In this document: positions 8,241-17,547 of the stretch, piece by piece
Position numbering within the stretch: position 1 is the stretch's first letter
How the letters are laid out: each line of letters begins with the position of its first letter
From: Halomonas sp.
GTDB lineage: Bacteria > Pseudomonadota > Gammaproteobacteria > Pseudomonadales > Halomonadaceae
Length of the DNA: 64,000 nucleotides
Assembly: GCF_017983445.1 (NCBI RefSeq)
Contig: NZ_JAGOBJ010000013.1
Coordinates: forward strand, 1-64,000
Direction of reading: 5' to 3'
Notes under the pieces: generated by a model
The model's database searches: none
Seen by the model: only the letters and a program-made list of their open reading frames with translations
What the model was told of the DNA's origin: nothing
Translations under genes and position numbers: made by a program

Positions 8241-9605
8241 TTACCACCTCGTCTCGAATTTTTTACGCAACCAAATCGCCAACGCATTCAAGCTCAGCAT
8301 TAACCCTAGCAGCACAATAATGGCTGCCGACGTGCGCGCTTCAAAGAAATTGCGTAGCTCATTGCCCTGCCACAGGTAAATCTGTACCGGCAAGGCGGTT
8401 GATTGATCTAAAGGTGTGCCAGGTACGTTAGCCACAAACGCGTTCATACCGATCAACAGTAGCGGTGCCGTTTCACCCAGCGCCTGAGCAACGCCTAAAA
8501 TAGAGCCAGTTAAAATACCCGGCAATGCCAGCGGCAGCACGTGATGAAAGACCGTCTGCACTCGAGATGCCCCTATGCCCAACGCCGCTTGACGAATAGA
8601 CGGCGGGATCGAGCGCAGCGAAGCGCGGGTAGCAATGATAATGGTCGGTAGCGTCATCAGCGTCAGCACCAGACCACCTACCAGTGGCGCCGACAGGGGC
8701 AGGCGTAAGTAGCCGATAAAGATCGACGCGCCCAGCAAACCAAACACGATAGACGGCACCGCTGCCAAGTTATTGATGTTGATTTCAATCAAGTCAGTCA
8801 GGCGATTTTTAGGCGCAAACTCCTCCAGGTAAATCGCGCTGGAAACACCCAGCGGCACCGACAGCGTAATGACCACCATCATCATAAACAGCGACCCCAT
8901 AAAGGCGCCGGCCAAGCCTGCCGAAGCCAGCGAGCTGCGGGAGTCGGTATTCAAAAATAACGACGTACTAAACGCATTACGAATAACGCCCTGCTCATCA
9001 AGCTGGTCGGCCCAGGCACGGGTTTGAGCGCTTAGCTGCTGGCGGGCATCGGGTAGATCACGATCAATATTGCCTTTGATCCACACATCCACGTTCGCGC
9101 TTGCCAGCATTTTAAGCTCAACGGTCTGGCCGAGTAGCGATGGGTCCTCCACGAACCGGTCACGCAGTGCATAACGCTCGCCGGAGGTGACCAGCGCCCG
9201 CAAGTCTCTTAGCTGACGGGGCTCGACTTCTTCACCCAGTGCGTCTTCGACGGCGCGATCAATGAGAGCCTGCCAGTTCACCAGCCCTGCTTGTGTCATC
9301 CACTGCGTATAACGCTCGTCAAACGCAAACTGGCTTTCACCGCTTTCACGCTCAGGTTTTGGCGCAAGTTCAACCACTTCAGGGTCAAAATACACATCCA
9401 CGTAAAACGTTGCCTGCCAAAAGGCGGGCACGCCACGCATAAGAATGCTGGCAAACAGGATAGCCACCAGCGTCATGCCGGTAACCACCGCCATCAGCCC
9501 CAGTCGCCGGAAGATGTTCTCCTTGCGATGACGCTTCGCCAGCGATTTTTCAATCGTCATTAGCCGGTGCTGACGACGCTGCTCAATCGATATGGACATA
9601 GTCAC
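8241..9605 (-). CDS. pstA: phosphate ABC transporter permease PstA
   Basis: An inner-membrane permease subunit of 454 residues, longer than E. coli PstA (296). The extra length is an N-terminal cytoplasmic stretch, one membrane segment and a large periplasmic insertion (about residues 65-220) seen in many gammaproteobacteria (DUF3333 type). The C-terminal half is the usual permease with the EAA-like loop (ALGIGASRVQTVFHHVLPLALPG gives the conserved G and P). It directly abuts pstC. The start may be GTG at 9605 or ATG at 9599; no ribosome site settles it. Confidence 0.94.
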   Translation of the reverse strand: MTMSISIEQRRQHRLMTIEKSLAKRHRKENIFRRLGLMAVVTGMTLVAILFASILMRGVPAFWQATFYVDVYFDPEVVELAPKPERESGESQFAFDERYTQWMTQAGLVNWQALIDRAVEDALGEEVEPRQLRDLRALVTSGERYALRDRFVEDPSLLGQTVELKMLASANVDVWIKGNIDRDLPDARQQLSAQTRAWADQLDEQGVIRNAFSTSLFLNTDSRSSLASAGLAGAFMGSLFMMMVVITLSVPLGVSSAIYLEEFAPKNRLTDLIEININNLAAVPSIVFGLLGASIFIGYLRLPLSAPLVGGLVLTLMTLPTIIIATRASLRSIPPSIRQAALGIGASRVQTVFHHVLPLALPGILTGSILGVAQALGETAPLLLIGMNAFVANVPGTPLDQSTALPVQIYLWQGNELRNFFEARTSAAIIVLLGLMLSLNALAIWLRKKFETRW

Positions 9606-10985
9606 TTACTCGTATTGCTGGCGGTATTTACGCACGACAATCAGTGCGATGACGTTTAGCCCCAGCGTGATAACGAAGAGGGTAAGACCCAGGGCAAACG
9701 CGACAAGCGACTGCGGACTTGCGAAGTCCATGTCCCCGGTCAACTGGTTGACGATCGTGACGGTAATGGTCGATACGGCCTCAAAGGGATTGGCATGCAG
9801 CACGGGGTTATTACCCGCAGCCAACACCACGATCATGGTTTCACCAATCGCCCGGCTCGCCGCCAGCAAGAATGCGCCCACGATGCCAGGGAGTGCGGCA
9901 GGCAGCACCACCTGACGAATCGTTTCTGATTTAGTTGCTCCCAGGCCAAGCGCACCATCACGCAGCGATTTAGGCACCTGAGTAATAATGTCGTCAGACA
10001 AAGAGGAAACGAACGGAATAATCATGATGCCCATGACCAGACCCGCCGTCAGCGCGCTGGTCGTGCGAATATTGATACCGATAAGATCACCGACGCTGGA
10101 CAAAAACGGCCCCACCACAATCAGCGCAAAAAAGCCGTAAACAATCGTCGGAATGCCCGCCAGAATTTCGATCACCGGTTTAGCCACATTACGTAGCCAA
10201 GGGGGCGCATACTCTGCCATGTAAATGGCGGTCATCAGACCCACAGGAATGGCGACGAGAAGCGCGATGGCACTAACCATCATCGTTCCCCATAAAAGCG
10301 GCAGTAAGCCAAAATCACCCTGGCTTGAAGCACCCGCCGTGCTGAACCGAGGGTTCCAGACCGTACCAAAAAAGAACTCTGCAGGGCTGATGAAGCTAAA
10401 AAACCGCAGCGCCTCACCCAACATGGAAAGTACAATGCCAATGGTGGTAAAGATGGCCACGGCAGAACTTGCCGCCAAGGAAAACATAATGACGCGTTCT
10501 ACCTGGTTGCGGGCGCGCCAACTAGGCGAGATGCGCCGCCGGGCGACAATCAGGCCGACCACGACCAGCACAGCCATCAAGGCTACCAAGCTAAAATTCT
10601 CGATAGTTTGAAGTCTTGCCATATGCCCCGCGGCGGCTAGCTCTTCAGGGCTTCCCCCGCCAGATACACCCTGCCCGTTGGCCAGTGCGGCCACACGACG
10701 TAACAAGGTTTGTAACTCACGATCACTAAGCCCCGCCACCAGATCGGCTGGCAGTTGCTGGGTTACCAGCATATCGATTAACTGCGGCGCCAAAAAAGAC
10801 CACAACAAGAAGATGGCAAGCGCAGGCAGTCCACACCACAGGGCTACCAGCACACCATAATAACCGGGTCGAGAGTGCATCCGTACATCGTGCTCTGCCG
10901 CCATCGCTCGACTGCGAGTCAAGCCCAAATGGTATGCCAAGGCCATCATTACCAGTAGCGTGGCTATCAAGGCAAGGTTGCTCAT
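9606..10985 (-). CDS. pstC: phosphate ABC transporter permease PstC
   Basis: The partner permease of PstA, 459 residues with several membrane helices. It has a long N-terminal part with two helices and a periplasmic segment before the core, as in other halophilic/marine relatives. The permease loop signature appears near ALGLGATKSETIRQVVLP. GGAG sits 7 bases before the ATG. It is separated from pstS by 101 bases that hold a hairpin, so PstS is likely made in excess over the membrane components. Confidence 0.94.
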   Translation of the reverse strand: MSNLALIATLLVMMALAYHLGLTRSRAMAAEHDVRMHSRPGYYGVLVALWCGLPALAIFLLWSFLAPQLIDMLVTQQLPADLVAGLSDRELQTLLRRVAALANGQGVSGGGSPEELAAAGHMARLQTIENFSLVALMAVLVVVGLIVARRRISPSWRARNQVERVIMFSLAASSAVAIFTTIGIVLSMLGEALRFFSFISPAEFFFGTVWNPRFSTAGASSQGDFGLLPLLWGTMMVSAIALLVAIPVGLMTAIYMAEYAPPWLRNVAKPVIEILAGIPTIVYGFFALIVVGPFLSSVGDLIGINIRTTSALTAGLVMGIMIIPFVSSLSDDIITQVPKSLRDGALGLGATKSETIRQVVLPAALPGIVGAFLLAASRAIGETMIVVLAAGNNPVLHANPFEAVSTITVTIVNQLTGDMDFASPQSLVAFALGLTLFVITLGLNVIALIVVRKYRQQYE

Positions 10986-11017
10986 TATTTCTCCGCCTTT
11001 GACTTCCTACGTTTAAA

Positions 11018-11045
11018 CGCCAGCATCAACGATTCGATGCTGGCG
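11018..11045 (-). terminator. pstS-pstC intergenic hairpin (partial terminator)
   Basis: A perfect 10-bp stem, CGCCAGCATC (11018-11027) with GATGCTGGCG (11036-11045), and an 8-nt loop. On the minus strand it is followed by TTTAAAC, a weak T-tract. This is the usual place for a hairpin that raises periplasmic binding-protein mRNA relative to downstream permease genes. Confidence 0.55.
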
Positions 11046-11086
11046 CAAAACAGACTTAATTAACGTGAAAATCTGAACCGTTCAGC

Positions 11087-12097
11087 TTACTCGGCAGTGG
11101 CTACCGTACGTGACTGAAACTGTTCCAGCGCTTCGGCGCGTTCTTCTTCATCCATAGGAATCAAACCAGCGTCTTCCAGCGGGCTGCCATAGCCGGAGGT
11201 CATCTCATTCAGGAAGAATTCAGTGTATTCAGCCAGGCCAGGAATCACGTCCAGGTGCTCACCTTTCACGTAGAAATACAGCGGACGAGAAACCGGGTAC
11301 TCCCCTGAACCGATGGTTTCCAGGCTCGGCGTTACGCCATCAACCGTTGCAACCTGCAGACGATCACGGTTTTGATCATAGAAGCTCAGGCCGAAAACAC
11401 CTACCGCATCTTCCTGAGCGTCCAGGCGTGCCAGCGTCTCAGTGTAGTCGCCAGCGATTTCTACGATACGGCCATCGCCACGCAGGTTGTTACAGGCGTC
11501 GTCTTCTACTTCAGCGACACTATCGCAGCCTGGGTGTACGACTTTCTCTTCGAATACTTCACGAGTACCGTGGTTGGAGGCAGGAATTACCAGAACGATT
11601 TCCTGATCCGGCAGGCTTGAGTCAATTTCAGACCAGCGGGTGTAGGGGTTATCAACCAGTTCACCATCTTGCGGCAACTTGGCAGCGGCCGCTTTGAAAA
11701 CGTGCTCAGGCGTCAGGGCAAACTCGGCGCGGTCAAGACGCGAGGCAAATACAATGCCGTCATAGCCAAATTTGATTTCAAGGATTTCGTTGACGCCGTT
11801 CTCACCACAGCTTTCGATTTCACCGCTGCGGATAGGACGTGAAGCATTGGCGATATCGATAGTGTTCTCGCCAACGCCTTGGCAGAACTGACGAAGGCCG
11901 CCGCTGGAACCACCAGAACCAACGACCGGCGTATTGAATTCAGAGTAAGTATTACCGAACTCTTCCGCCACGATACTTGCAAACGGCAGTACGGTAGAAG
12001 AGCCCGCAATTTGAATAGTGTCACGAGCCATGGCGGCGGTTGAGACACTGGCGGCTAGACCGGCTACTACTGCAACACTTAGCATCTGCTTTTTCAC
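11087..12097 (-). CDS. pstS: periplasmic phosphate-binding protein PstS
   Basis: A 336-residue phosphate-binding protein with a Sec signal peptide (KKQ followed by a hydrophobic Ala/Val core ending AAMA-R near residue 25). The mature N-terminus contains QIAGSSTVLPF, the phosphate-contact region, and GSGGSSGGLRQF further on. The mature protein is acidic, in keeping with a salt-adapted host. The start is GTG at 12097 with AGGGGAG upstream. First gene of the pst operon, preceded by a Pho box. Confidence 0.95.
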   Translation of the reverse strand: MKKQMLSVAVVAGLAASVSTAAMARDTIQIAGSSTVLPFASIVAEEFGNTYSEFNTPVVGSGGSSGGLRQFCQGVGENTIDIANASRPIRSGEIESCGENGVNEILEIKFGYDGIVFASRLDRAEFALTPEHVFKAAAAKLPQDGELVDNPYTRWSEIDSSLPDQEIVLVIPASNHGTREVFEEKVVHPGCDSVAEVEDDACNNLRGDGRIVEIAGDYTETLARLDAQEDAVGVFGLSFYDQNRDRLQVATVDGVTPSLETIGSGEYPVSRPLYFYVKGEHLDVIPGLAEYTEFFLNEMTSGYGSPLEDAGLIPMDEEERAEALEQFQSRTVATAE

Positions 12098-12191
12098 GTC
12101 GTGCTCCCCTTTGATTTAATATCCGGTCAGCCACTGCTTACCGAAAAATTGGCCTTCTGGCCTTTCACAAAGAGGAGTTTGCACACAAATG

Positions 12192-12209
12192 ATTGCAGAA
12201 ATATGACAG
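12192..12209 (-). promoter_or_regulatory. Pho box upstream of pstS
   Basis: The minus strand reads CTGTCAT-ATTT-CTGCAAT, two 7-base repeats with a 4-base spacer, close to the PhoB consensus CTGTCAT-AAAT-CTGTCAT. It lies about 95 bases upstream of the pstS start and predicts induction under phosphate starvation. Confidence 0.82.
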
Positions 12210-12236
12210 TCAAAAATCTTCGAGATCTTTAACGGT

Positions 12237-12968
12237 CTACAGCAACAGTCCGATTGCTGCTGCGGTACATAGCGTAAGGGAGGCGTATTGAAGCAGGCGC
12301 CTATCAAGACGATGAGCAATCCTGTCGGCGATCAGGTTGCCCAGTAGCACGGCGGGCAGCAGGGTAAGCGCCACCTTAAAATGCCATAGATGTACCTGCT
12401 GGGCGAGCGCCAGCGTGGCCAGGGTAAGCAGTGATGTAACAATAAAGAAGGCCGCGAGGCTGCCTCGCATGCGATCAGGCGGGAAGCCATGCATTAAAAG
12501 CACCATGGGCGGGCCGCCAATAGCCGCCACGGTGCCGAAGATGCCCGACAGCACTCCGGCTAGCAAAAGCGTTATCCGGTTTACCGGCAGCTTGAACCAA
12601 CATAGTGTTACCAGCACGGCAAACAGCACGATAGCCGCAATCAGCTTTTCAAGTATCACCATGGGCGCGGCCAATAATAGCCAAACGCCCAGCGCATTGC
12701 CGGGCAGCCGCCCGATCAACGCCACGCCTATCGCATCAAAGCTGATTTCATGCCGATAGTGGCGCACCATTAATAGTGAAATGGTCAACCCGAATAAAAC
12801 CAGCACCACCGGTACCAGCCGAGGTTCCAGCATCAACAAAAGCGGTGCGCCCACCACAGCCAGGCCAAACCCGGTAGCCCGCTGCACAAACGCACCTAAG
12901 GCCAACACGGCTGCGCACCCAACCCAGGTAGCTGGCGGCATGTCCAGCCAGGTAAAAACGCTAGGCAT
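12237..12968 (-). CDS. TSUP-family membrane permease (TauE/SafE-like)
   Basis: A small polytopic protein of about 243 residues with seven to eight hydrophobic segments. GAFVQRATGFGLAVVGAPLL near the N terminus and the repeat GVLSGIFGTVAAIGGPPMVL in the middle are hallmarks of the sulfite exporter TauE/SafE (TSUP) family, which moves organosulfur or carboxylate anions. The substrate cannot be told. I start at the ATG overlapping the exporter's stop (ATGCCTAG), suggesting coupled translation; a TTG 15 bases upstream is the alternative. Its 3' end is 28 bases from the Pho box. Confidence 0.82.
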   Translation of the reverse strand: MPSVFTWLDMPPATWVGCAAVLALGAFVQRATGFGLAVVGAPLLLMLEPRLVPVVLVLFGLTISLLMVRHYRHEISFDAIGVALIGRLPGNALGVWLLLAAPMVILEKLIAAIVLFAVLVTLCWFKLPVNRITLLLAGVLSGIFGTVAAIGGPPMVLLMHGFPPDRMRGSLAAFFIVTSLLTLATLALAQQVHLWHFKVALTLLPAVLLGNLIADRIAHRLDRRLLQYASLTLCTAAAIGLLL

Positions 12969-14148
12969 AGCGGGCAGGCTCAACCGTCAACATGCGCACA
13001 CCGATATTCCCCAGTAAGGAAGCGCCCAGCATGGTCAGCACCATAGGCCATAGGTGCGCCACTTCAAACGCCCCGACCAGAAAGCCGGCAAGTGCCCCAC
13101 AGCTAAACTGAATACCTCCCAATAGAGCGGTGGCCGTCGCGCTGATATGCCCAAAGTGATCCAGTAATGACGAAATCGCATTGGGGGTAATCAGGCCAAT
13201 CATTCCCGTAAACAGCATAATCAAGGGCACGACGGTATAAAGCGATGCCATATTTAGTGCCGTTACCAACACAAGCCCCAGCGCCGCCACAAGCTGTACC
13301 GTTAACCCCAGGCGTAGATTTTGTTGAGGTGTACGCTTGCGCAGTAAATGGATATTGACGCGGTTGGAGAGCGCAATGACCACCACATTTACCCCGAAGA
13401 CCATCGGATAGATACCGGGCGATAGCTCAAAGTAATCAAGGTAGACAAACGGGGATGCGGTAACAAACGCGAAAAGCCCTGCAAACGAGGCAGCAACGGC
13501 GCAGATATATCCCATGCCTTCCCTATGGCGCAATACGCTTGCGTAGTTTCTGAGTACTTGGCGGGGCGACGCCGCCGGCAGCGTCATATCCCGGGTTTCA
13601 GGGAGCCGGGTGCCTAACAGCCAGAGTAAAAAACCTGCATAGGCGGCTAGAAAAACAAAGATCAGCCACCAGCCCGCAATATGTAGCAGCAGGCTGCCCA
13701 CCGCAGGGGCCGCCAATGGCGCCAACATCATGATCATGGCCATGGTCGACATCACCTTCGCCGCCTCACGCCCGCTAAAGCAGTCGCGCACGATCGCGGC
13801 AGAGTTAACCACGCAGGCCCCGCCGCCCAGCGCTTGAACAAACCGCCAGAGTAAAAGCGTGGTTAAACTATCGGCGGTGGTAATCATCAAACTTGTCAAC
13901 ATGAATACCATCAAGCCACCCAACAATACCGGCTTGCGCCCTACTCGATCAGAAAGTGGTCCAAAACACAGCTGACCAATCGCAAAACCAAACAGGAACA
14001 CACTAATGGACAGTTCTGTATGGTGAATGCTGGCATCAATTGAGTCGGCGAGCACGCCGATCGCAGGTAGATAAGCATCAATCGCAAACGGGGCTAACGC
14101 CGTATTGGCCGCAACCAATATGGCGACCCGGCGAGGATTCAGTTCCAT
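12961..14148 (-). CDS. Bcr/CflA-family MFS drug exporter
   Basis: A 395-residue, twelve-helix major facilitator. N-terminal features of the Bcr/CflA subgroup are clear: APFAIDAYLPAI in helix 1, then GQLCFGPLSDRVGRKPVLLG, the MFS motif A between helices 2 and 3. Expected to expel small hydrophobic or cationic compounds by proton antiport. AAGGAGT precedes the ATG. It overlaps the TSUP gene by 8 bases, so the two form one leftward operon. Confidence 0.88.
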   Translation of the reverse strand: MELNPRRVAILVAANTALAPFAIDAYLPAIGVLADSIDASIHHTELSISVFLFGFAIGQLCFGPLSDRVGRKPVLLGGLMVFMLTSLMITTADSLTTLLLWRFVQALGGGACVVNSAAIVRDCFSGREAAKVMSTMAMIMMLAPLAAPAVGSLLLHIAGWWLIFVFLAAYAGFLLWLLGTRLPETRDMTLPAASPRQVLRNYASVLRHREGMGYICAVAASFAGLFAFVTASPFVYLDYFELSPGIYPMVFGVNVVVIALSNRVNIHLLRKRTPQQNLRLGLTVQLVAALGLVLVTALNMASLYTVVPLIMLFTGMIGLITPNAISSLLDHFGHISATATALLGGIQFSCGALAGFLVGAFEVAHLWPMVLTMLGASLLGNIGVRMLTVEPARYA

Positions 14149-14312
14149 GGGACTCCTTGAATTATTCGGGAATCATCAAGCAAAGTAGCCAAACGATAGG
14201 ACGCTAATAATACAGTGGCAGCGCAGATTAAACACTGAAGGCGCCTAAAACTGAAACATAAATCCCTTAGCCTCTGATTCATAAGTCTTTAACGATAGCT
14301 ATCGAGGACAGT

Positions 14313-15971
14313 ATGAGTCTTAAAGCGCTAAGCAATATTTCCCTTCGCTGGTTAAGTCTGACAGGCCTATTTCTCGTTGCGCTATGTGTGCTTATGTTTG
14401 CACTACTGACGTGGAAAGTAATGCAACAGAGCCAACATGATCTGGCGGTTCTTGAGCAGGTGAATGTTCAGCAGTCATCATCGCTCAACCGGCTGCATAT
14501 AGCAGGCCTTGAAGGTCTGCATCGCCTGGACCGAGCGCTTGAACGTCAGCTACGCCCCTCGCTGGGTGATCCAGTGGAGGCGCTTCAGGCCGTTGAAAAT
14601 GAGCTTTCTGAAATGACGTTAGCCTTGGCAACGTTTTTGGAAGCAAGTGCGGAAACGCCCGACCATATGCTGCGCGATGCCATTGACCAGCAGGCTACAG
14701 CGCTCATGAGCACTATGCAGGAGCAGCTAAGCGCCGTTCAAACCGGAGACCGTGCCAACTACCGGCAACTGACACTCATTGCCTTATCCAATAGCCAGGC
14801 ATTTACCCAGCAAGCCCGCGCCTTTTATCAACTTGCCGACCGCCAGGGCACCGACTTAATGACCACGGCCGGGCACCGCGCCCAGTTTATCGGGCAGTTG
14901 CTGCTTGGAGGTATGGGGATTGCCCTGGGGCTACTGGGGCTAATGGCATGGATTGGTCAACGCCACCTTCTATCGCCCATCAATCATTTGATCACCCATT
15001 TTCGAACCATGGCACAAGGCGATTTAAGCGTAGCGGTTCCCCAGCGGGGCAATAATGAAATTGGTCAGCTCTACCAGGCGCTCGATCATATGCAGCAGGC
15101 GCTGATCGATACCGTCTCCCAGCTGCATCGCAATAGCCATCACATCTTCGATAGTGCTCAACGTCTAGCGCTAGGCAATGAGGATCTGGCCATACGAACT
15201 CGCCAGCAAAACTCGTTTCATGAGACCACCGCGGCCAATCTTGATGAGTTGACTGAGAACGTGGCTACCACAGCCGGTTATGCCGCGGATGCCACCCAGC
15301 TTACCGCAACAGCGGCGGCCCAAACCCAGGATGGCAGCAAGATAATGGCAGAATTTCTTACCACCATGCAGGAAATCCATGCCCGCTCCAAGCAAGTGGA
15401 TGAAATCGTCAACGTGATCGACTCCATCGCCTTTCAAACCAATATCCTGGCCTTGAATGCATCGGTAGAAGCTGCCCGTGCGGGCGAGCAAGGCAAAGGA
15501 TTTGCCGTCGTGGCCGATGAAGTTCGCCTGCTGGCCTCGCGAAGTGCGGAAGCCGCCCGTCAGATTCAAACCTTGCTAGCAGCATCAGGCAGCAGTATTG
15601 CCCAAGGCCATACTTTATCAACCCAAGCAAGCCAGGGCATGCAAGCGATTGTCGAATCGACCGAACAGGCCAATAGCATCATGCTCCAGATCGCCAATGC
15701 CGCCAACGAGCAACATCGCCATATAGAGCATCTCAATGCGACCCTGCACGAACAGACCCAGGTGAATCGAGCCAATGCCCAGCAGGTGGAAACCACGACG
15801 CAGAATGCCATGTCGCTTGAAACCGCGGCGCAAAGTATGCGCGAACAGGCAGCGCGCTTTAAAGTCGCTGACGAAATACCCAAAGATGGGTTTATTTGGC
15901 AGCCAGCGCAATCAACATCGAATGAACCGCCACTAGGCAATATTCAGCGGGCACAAGCCTTGCTACAGTAA
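14313..15971 (+). CDS. methyl-accepting chemotaxis protein
   Basis: A transmembrane chemoreceptor of 552 residues. TM1 is about residues 13-35, followed by a periplasmic helical domain of about 150 residues (four-helix-bundle type), TM2 about 195-217, a HAMP domain to about 270, and a long signalling coiled coil. The signalling hairpin tip is intact ([30 protein letters not shown]). No C-terminal NWETF-like tether is visible. The ligand is unknown. GAGGA lies before the ATG and overlaps the end of a 12-bp palindrome at 14293-14304. No flagellar or che genes are nearby. Confidence 0.93.
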   Translation: MSLKALSNISLRWLSLTGLFLVALCVLMFALLTWKVMQQSQHDLAVLEQVNVQQSSSLNRLHIAGLEGLHRLDRALERQLRPSLGDPVEALQAVENELSEMTLALATFLEASAETPDHMLRDAIDQQATALMSTMQEQLSAVQTGDRANYRQLTLIALSNSQAFTQQARAFYQLADRQGTDLMTTAGHRAQFIGQLLLGGMGIALGLLGLMAWIGQRHLLSPINHLITHFRTMAQGDLSVAVPQRGNNEIGQLYQALDHMQQALIDTVSQLHRNSHHIFDSAQRLALGNEDLAIRTRQQNSFHETTAANLDELTENVATTAGYAADATQLTATAAAQTQDGSKIMAEFLTTMQEIHARSKQVDEIVNVIDSIAFQTNILALNASVEAARAGEQGKGFAVVADEVRLLASRSAEAARQIQTLLAASGSSIAQGHTLSTQASQGMQAIVESTEQANSIMLQIANAANEQHRHIEHLNATLHEQTQVNRANAQQVETTTQNAMSLETAAQSMREQAARFKVADEIPKDGFIWQPAQSTSNEPPLGNIQRAQALLQ

Positions 15972-15997
15972 GGGTCTTACTACGCAAGGAGCAACGC

Positions 15998-16936
15998 ATG
16001 GCCACTAGCTTACTGACACAACTTAAAGATATGACCTCGGTGGTTGCCGATACAGGCGATCTTGATGCCATTCGCCGTTTTGCGCCTCAGGATGCGACTA
16101 CTAATCCTTCGCTGATACTTCAGGCCGCACAGCAGGAACAGCGCCGGGCACGCCTTGCGGTTATGGCCAAGGAAAGTACGGATATTGATGATGCGGTAGA
16201 CCGCGTTGCCGTTGAAATCGGCAGTGAAATTAGCGAACTGGTGCCCGGCTATGTATCGACCGAAGTTAGCGCCAGACTCTCATTTGACCGCGATGCCACA
16301 ATTGCGCGAGCACATTCGCTTATCGAGCGCTATGCGCAAAAAGGCGTTGGTGCTGATCGCATTTTGATTAAAATGGCGTCAACCTGGGAAGGTATTCAGG
16401 CCGCCCAGCAGCTTGAGCGGGAAGGTATTCGCACCAACCTTACCCTGCTCTTTGGGTTTGCTCAGGCCCAGGCGTGTGCGGATGCCGGGGTTACTCTGAT
16501 ATCGCCGTTTGTGGGGCGCATTCTTGACTGGCATAAAGCCCACCAGCCCGATACCGATTTCAGCGGCCAGAATGATCCGGGCGTGCACTCGGTCAAGCAG
16601 ATTTACAATTACTTTAAAGGCCACGGCTACGCTACCATCGTAATGGGCGCAAGCTTTCGTAATATAGATGAGATCATCTCATTGGCCGGGTGTGACCGAT
16701 TGACGATTTCCCCCGCGCTGCTTAACGAACTTGACGAGCAGCAAGGCGAACTGACACGTCAATTAACACCGATGGGCGCGAGCAGCTCGGCAGATGAGGC
16801 GCTCACCCAAGGAGAATTCCGCTGGGCAATGAACGAAGATGAAATGGCCTCGGATAAATTAGCCGAAGGAATTCGTAAGTTTATGGCTGATCAGCGCAAG
16901 CTGGAAACGCTGCTGGGCGATCTGCGTAAAGCGTAA
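15998..16936 (+). CDS. tal: transaldolase
   Basis: A 312-residue class I transaldolase of the non-oxidative pentose phosphate pathway, transferring a dihydroxyacetone unit between sugar phosphates. Family motifs: DATTNPSLI near residue 30, the Schiff-base lysine in [12 protein letters not shown], and GASFRN. Length and pattern match TalB (316 residues in E. coli). GGAG lies before the ATG. It sits 26 bases after the chemoreceptor gene and ends in its own terminator. Confidence 0.96.
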   Translation: MATSLLTQLKDMTSVVADTGDLDAIRRFAPQDATTNPSLILQAAQQEQRRARLAVMAKESTDIDDAVDRVAVEIGSEISELVPGYVSTEVSARLSFDRDATIARAHSLIERYAQKGVGADRILIKMASTWEGIQAAQQLEREGIRTNLTLLFGFAQAQACADAGVTLISPFVGRILDWHKAHQPDTDFSGQNDPGVHSVKQIYNYFKGHGYATIVMGASFRNIDEIISLAGCDRLTISPALLNELDEQQGELTRQLTPMGASSSADEALTQGEFRWAMNEDEMASDKLAEGIRKFMADQRKLETLLGDLRKA

Positions 16937-16950
16937 CGCCCGGTTAATGA

Positions 16951-17030
16951 AAAGCCCCCGAGTAAACTATCCCCAATCATTGGATGAGCGTCCAACGATT
17001 GGGGTGCAGTTCAAAGCGGAGGCTTTTTTT
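16951..17030. terminator. extended terminator between tal and the STAS gene
   Basis: A nested inverted repeat. The inner stem is CCCCAATC (16971-16978) with GATTGGGG (16997-17004), extended by TGGA/TCCA. The outer arms are AAAGCC and GGCTTT. Seven T follow on the plus strand (17024-17030) and TTTT on the minus strand, so it can end both convergent transcripts. The STAS stop codon lies inside the T-run. Confidence 0.85.
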
Positions 17031-17547
17031 AGTGTTGAGCTTCGGCATTCTGCGCTTCCAGCATATCAACCAACGGTTGAAACTGTTCGCGGTTATGCTC
17101 GTTCATATGCATCAAAATACGGTGCGCTTCAAGAATGCGTTCGCGCAACCCCTCTTCATCCGCAGGTTCTTCAGGCAGATCAATCAACTCACTATTGAGT
17201 GCGCATGTCTGCTGAAGTGGTGCGTCCATCAACGTAAAAAAACGCGCAAACCCCATGACGTCGAGCATTTTACGTACGTCAGGATTATCCGCGATGATGG
17301 TAGGCGGGTGCGCCAGGCGCCCTTTCACCGCCATCGCCACCTTTGCCAAAAAACCCAACGCCGTTGAGTCAACATTGATTGCTTCGCGCAAATCAATCAT
17401 TACCGCCTGTAAACCAGGCGTTTCGGCAAGGCGCTGCGCTTGGGTATCAAGCGTGGCACAAAGCGTTAAACGTACATCGCCACAGAGTTTTAATACAAAA
17501 ACACCGGAGTCGAACGCCGCCTTAATACGGCCTTCATCAATCAGCAT
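17029..17547 (-). CDS. STAS-domain protein (anti-sigma factor antagonist type)
   Basis: About 172 residues. The first 100 form a STAS domain. The likely phosphorylatable Ser is in DLREAINVDSTALGFL, at the position phosphorylated in SpoIIAA/RsbV proteins. The remaining 70 residues are acidic and helical, without a family I recognise. It overlaps the phosphatase gene by 11 bases (ATGCTGATTGA), so the pair is translationally coupled: the phosphatase should dephosphorylate this protein. The partner kinase or anti-sigma factor is not in the window. Compare HsbA of the Pseudomonas HptB-HsbR-HsbA pathway. Confidence 0.82.
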   Translation of the reverse strand: MLIDEGRIKAAFDSGVFVLKLCGDVRLTLCATLDTQAQRLAETPGLQAVMIDLREAINVDSTALGFLAKVAMAVKGRLAHPPTIIADNPDVRKMLDVMGFARFFTLMDAPLQQTCALNSELIDLPEEPADEEGLRERILEAHRILMHMNEHNREQFQPLVDMLEAQNAEAQH

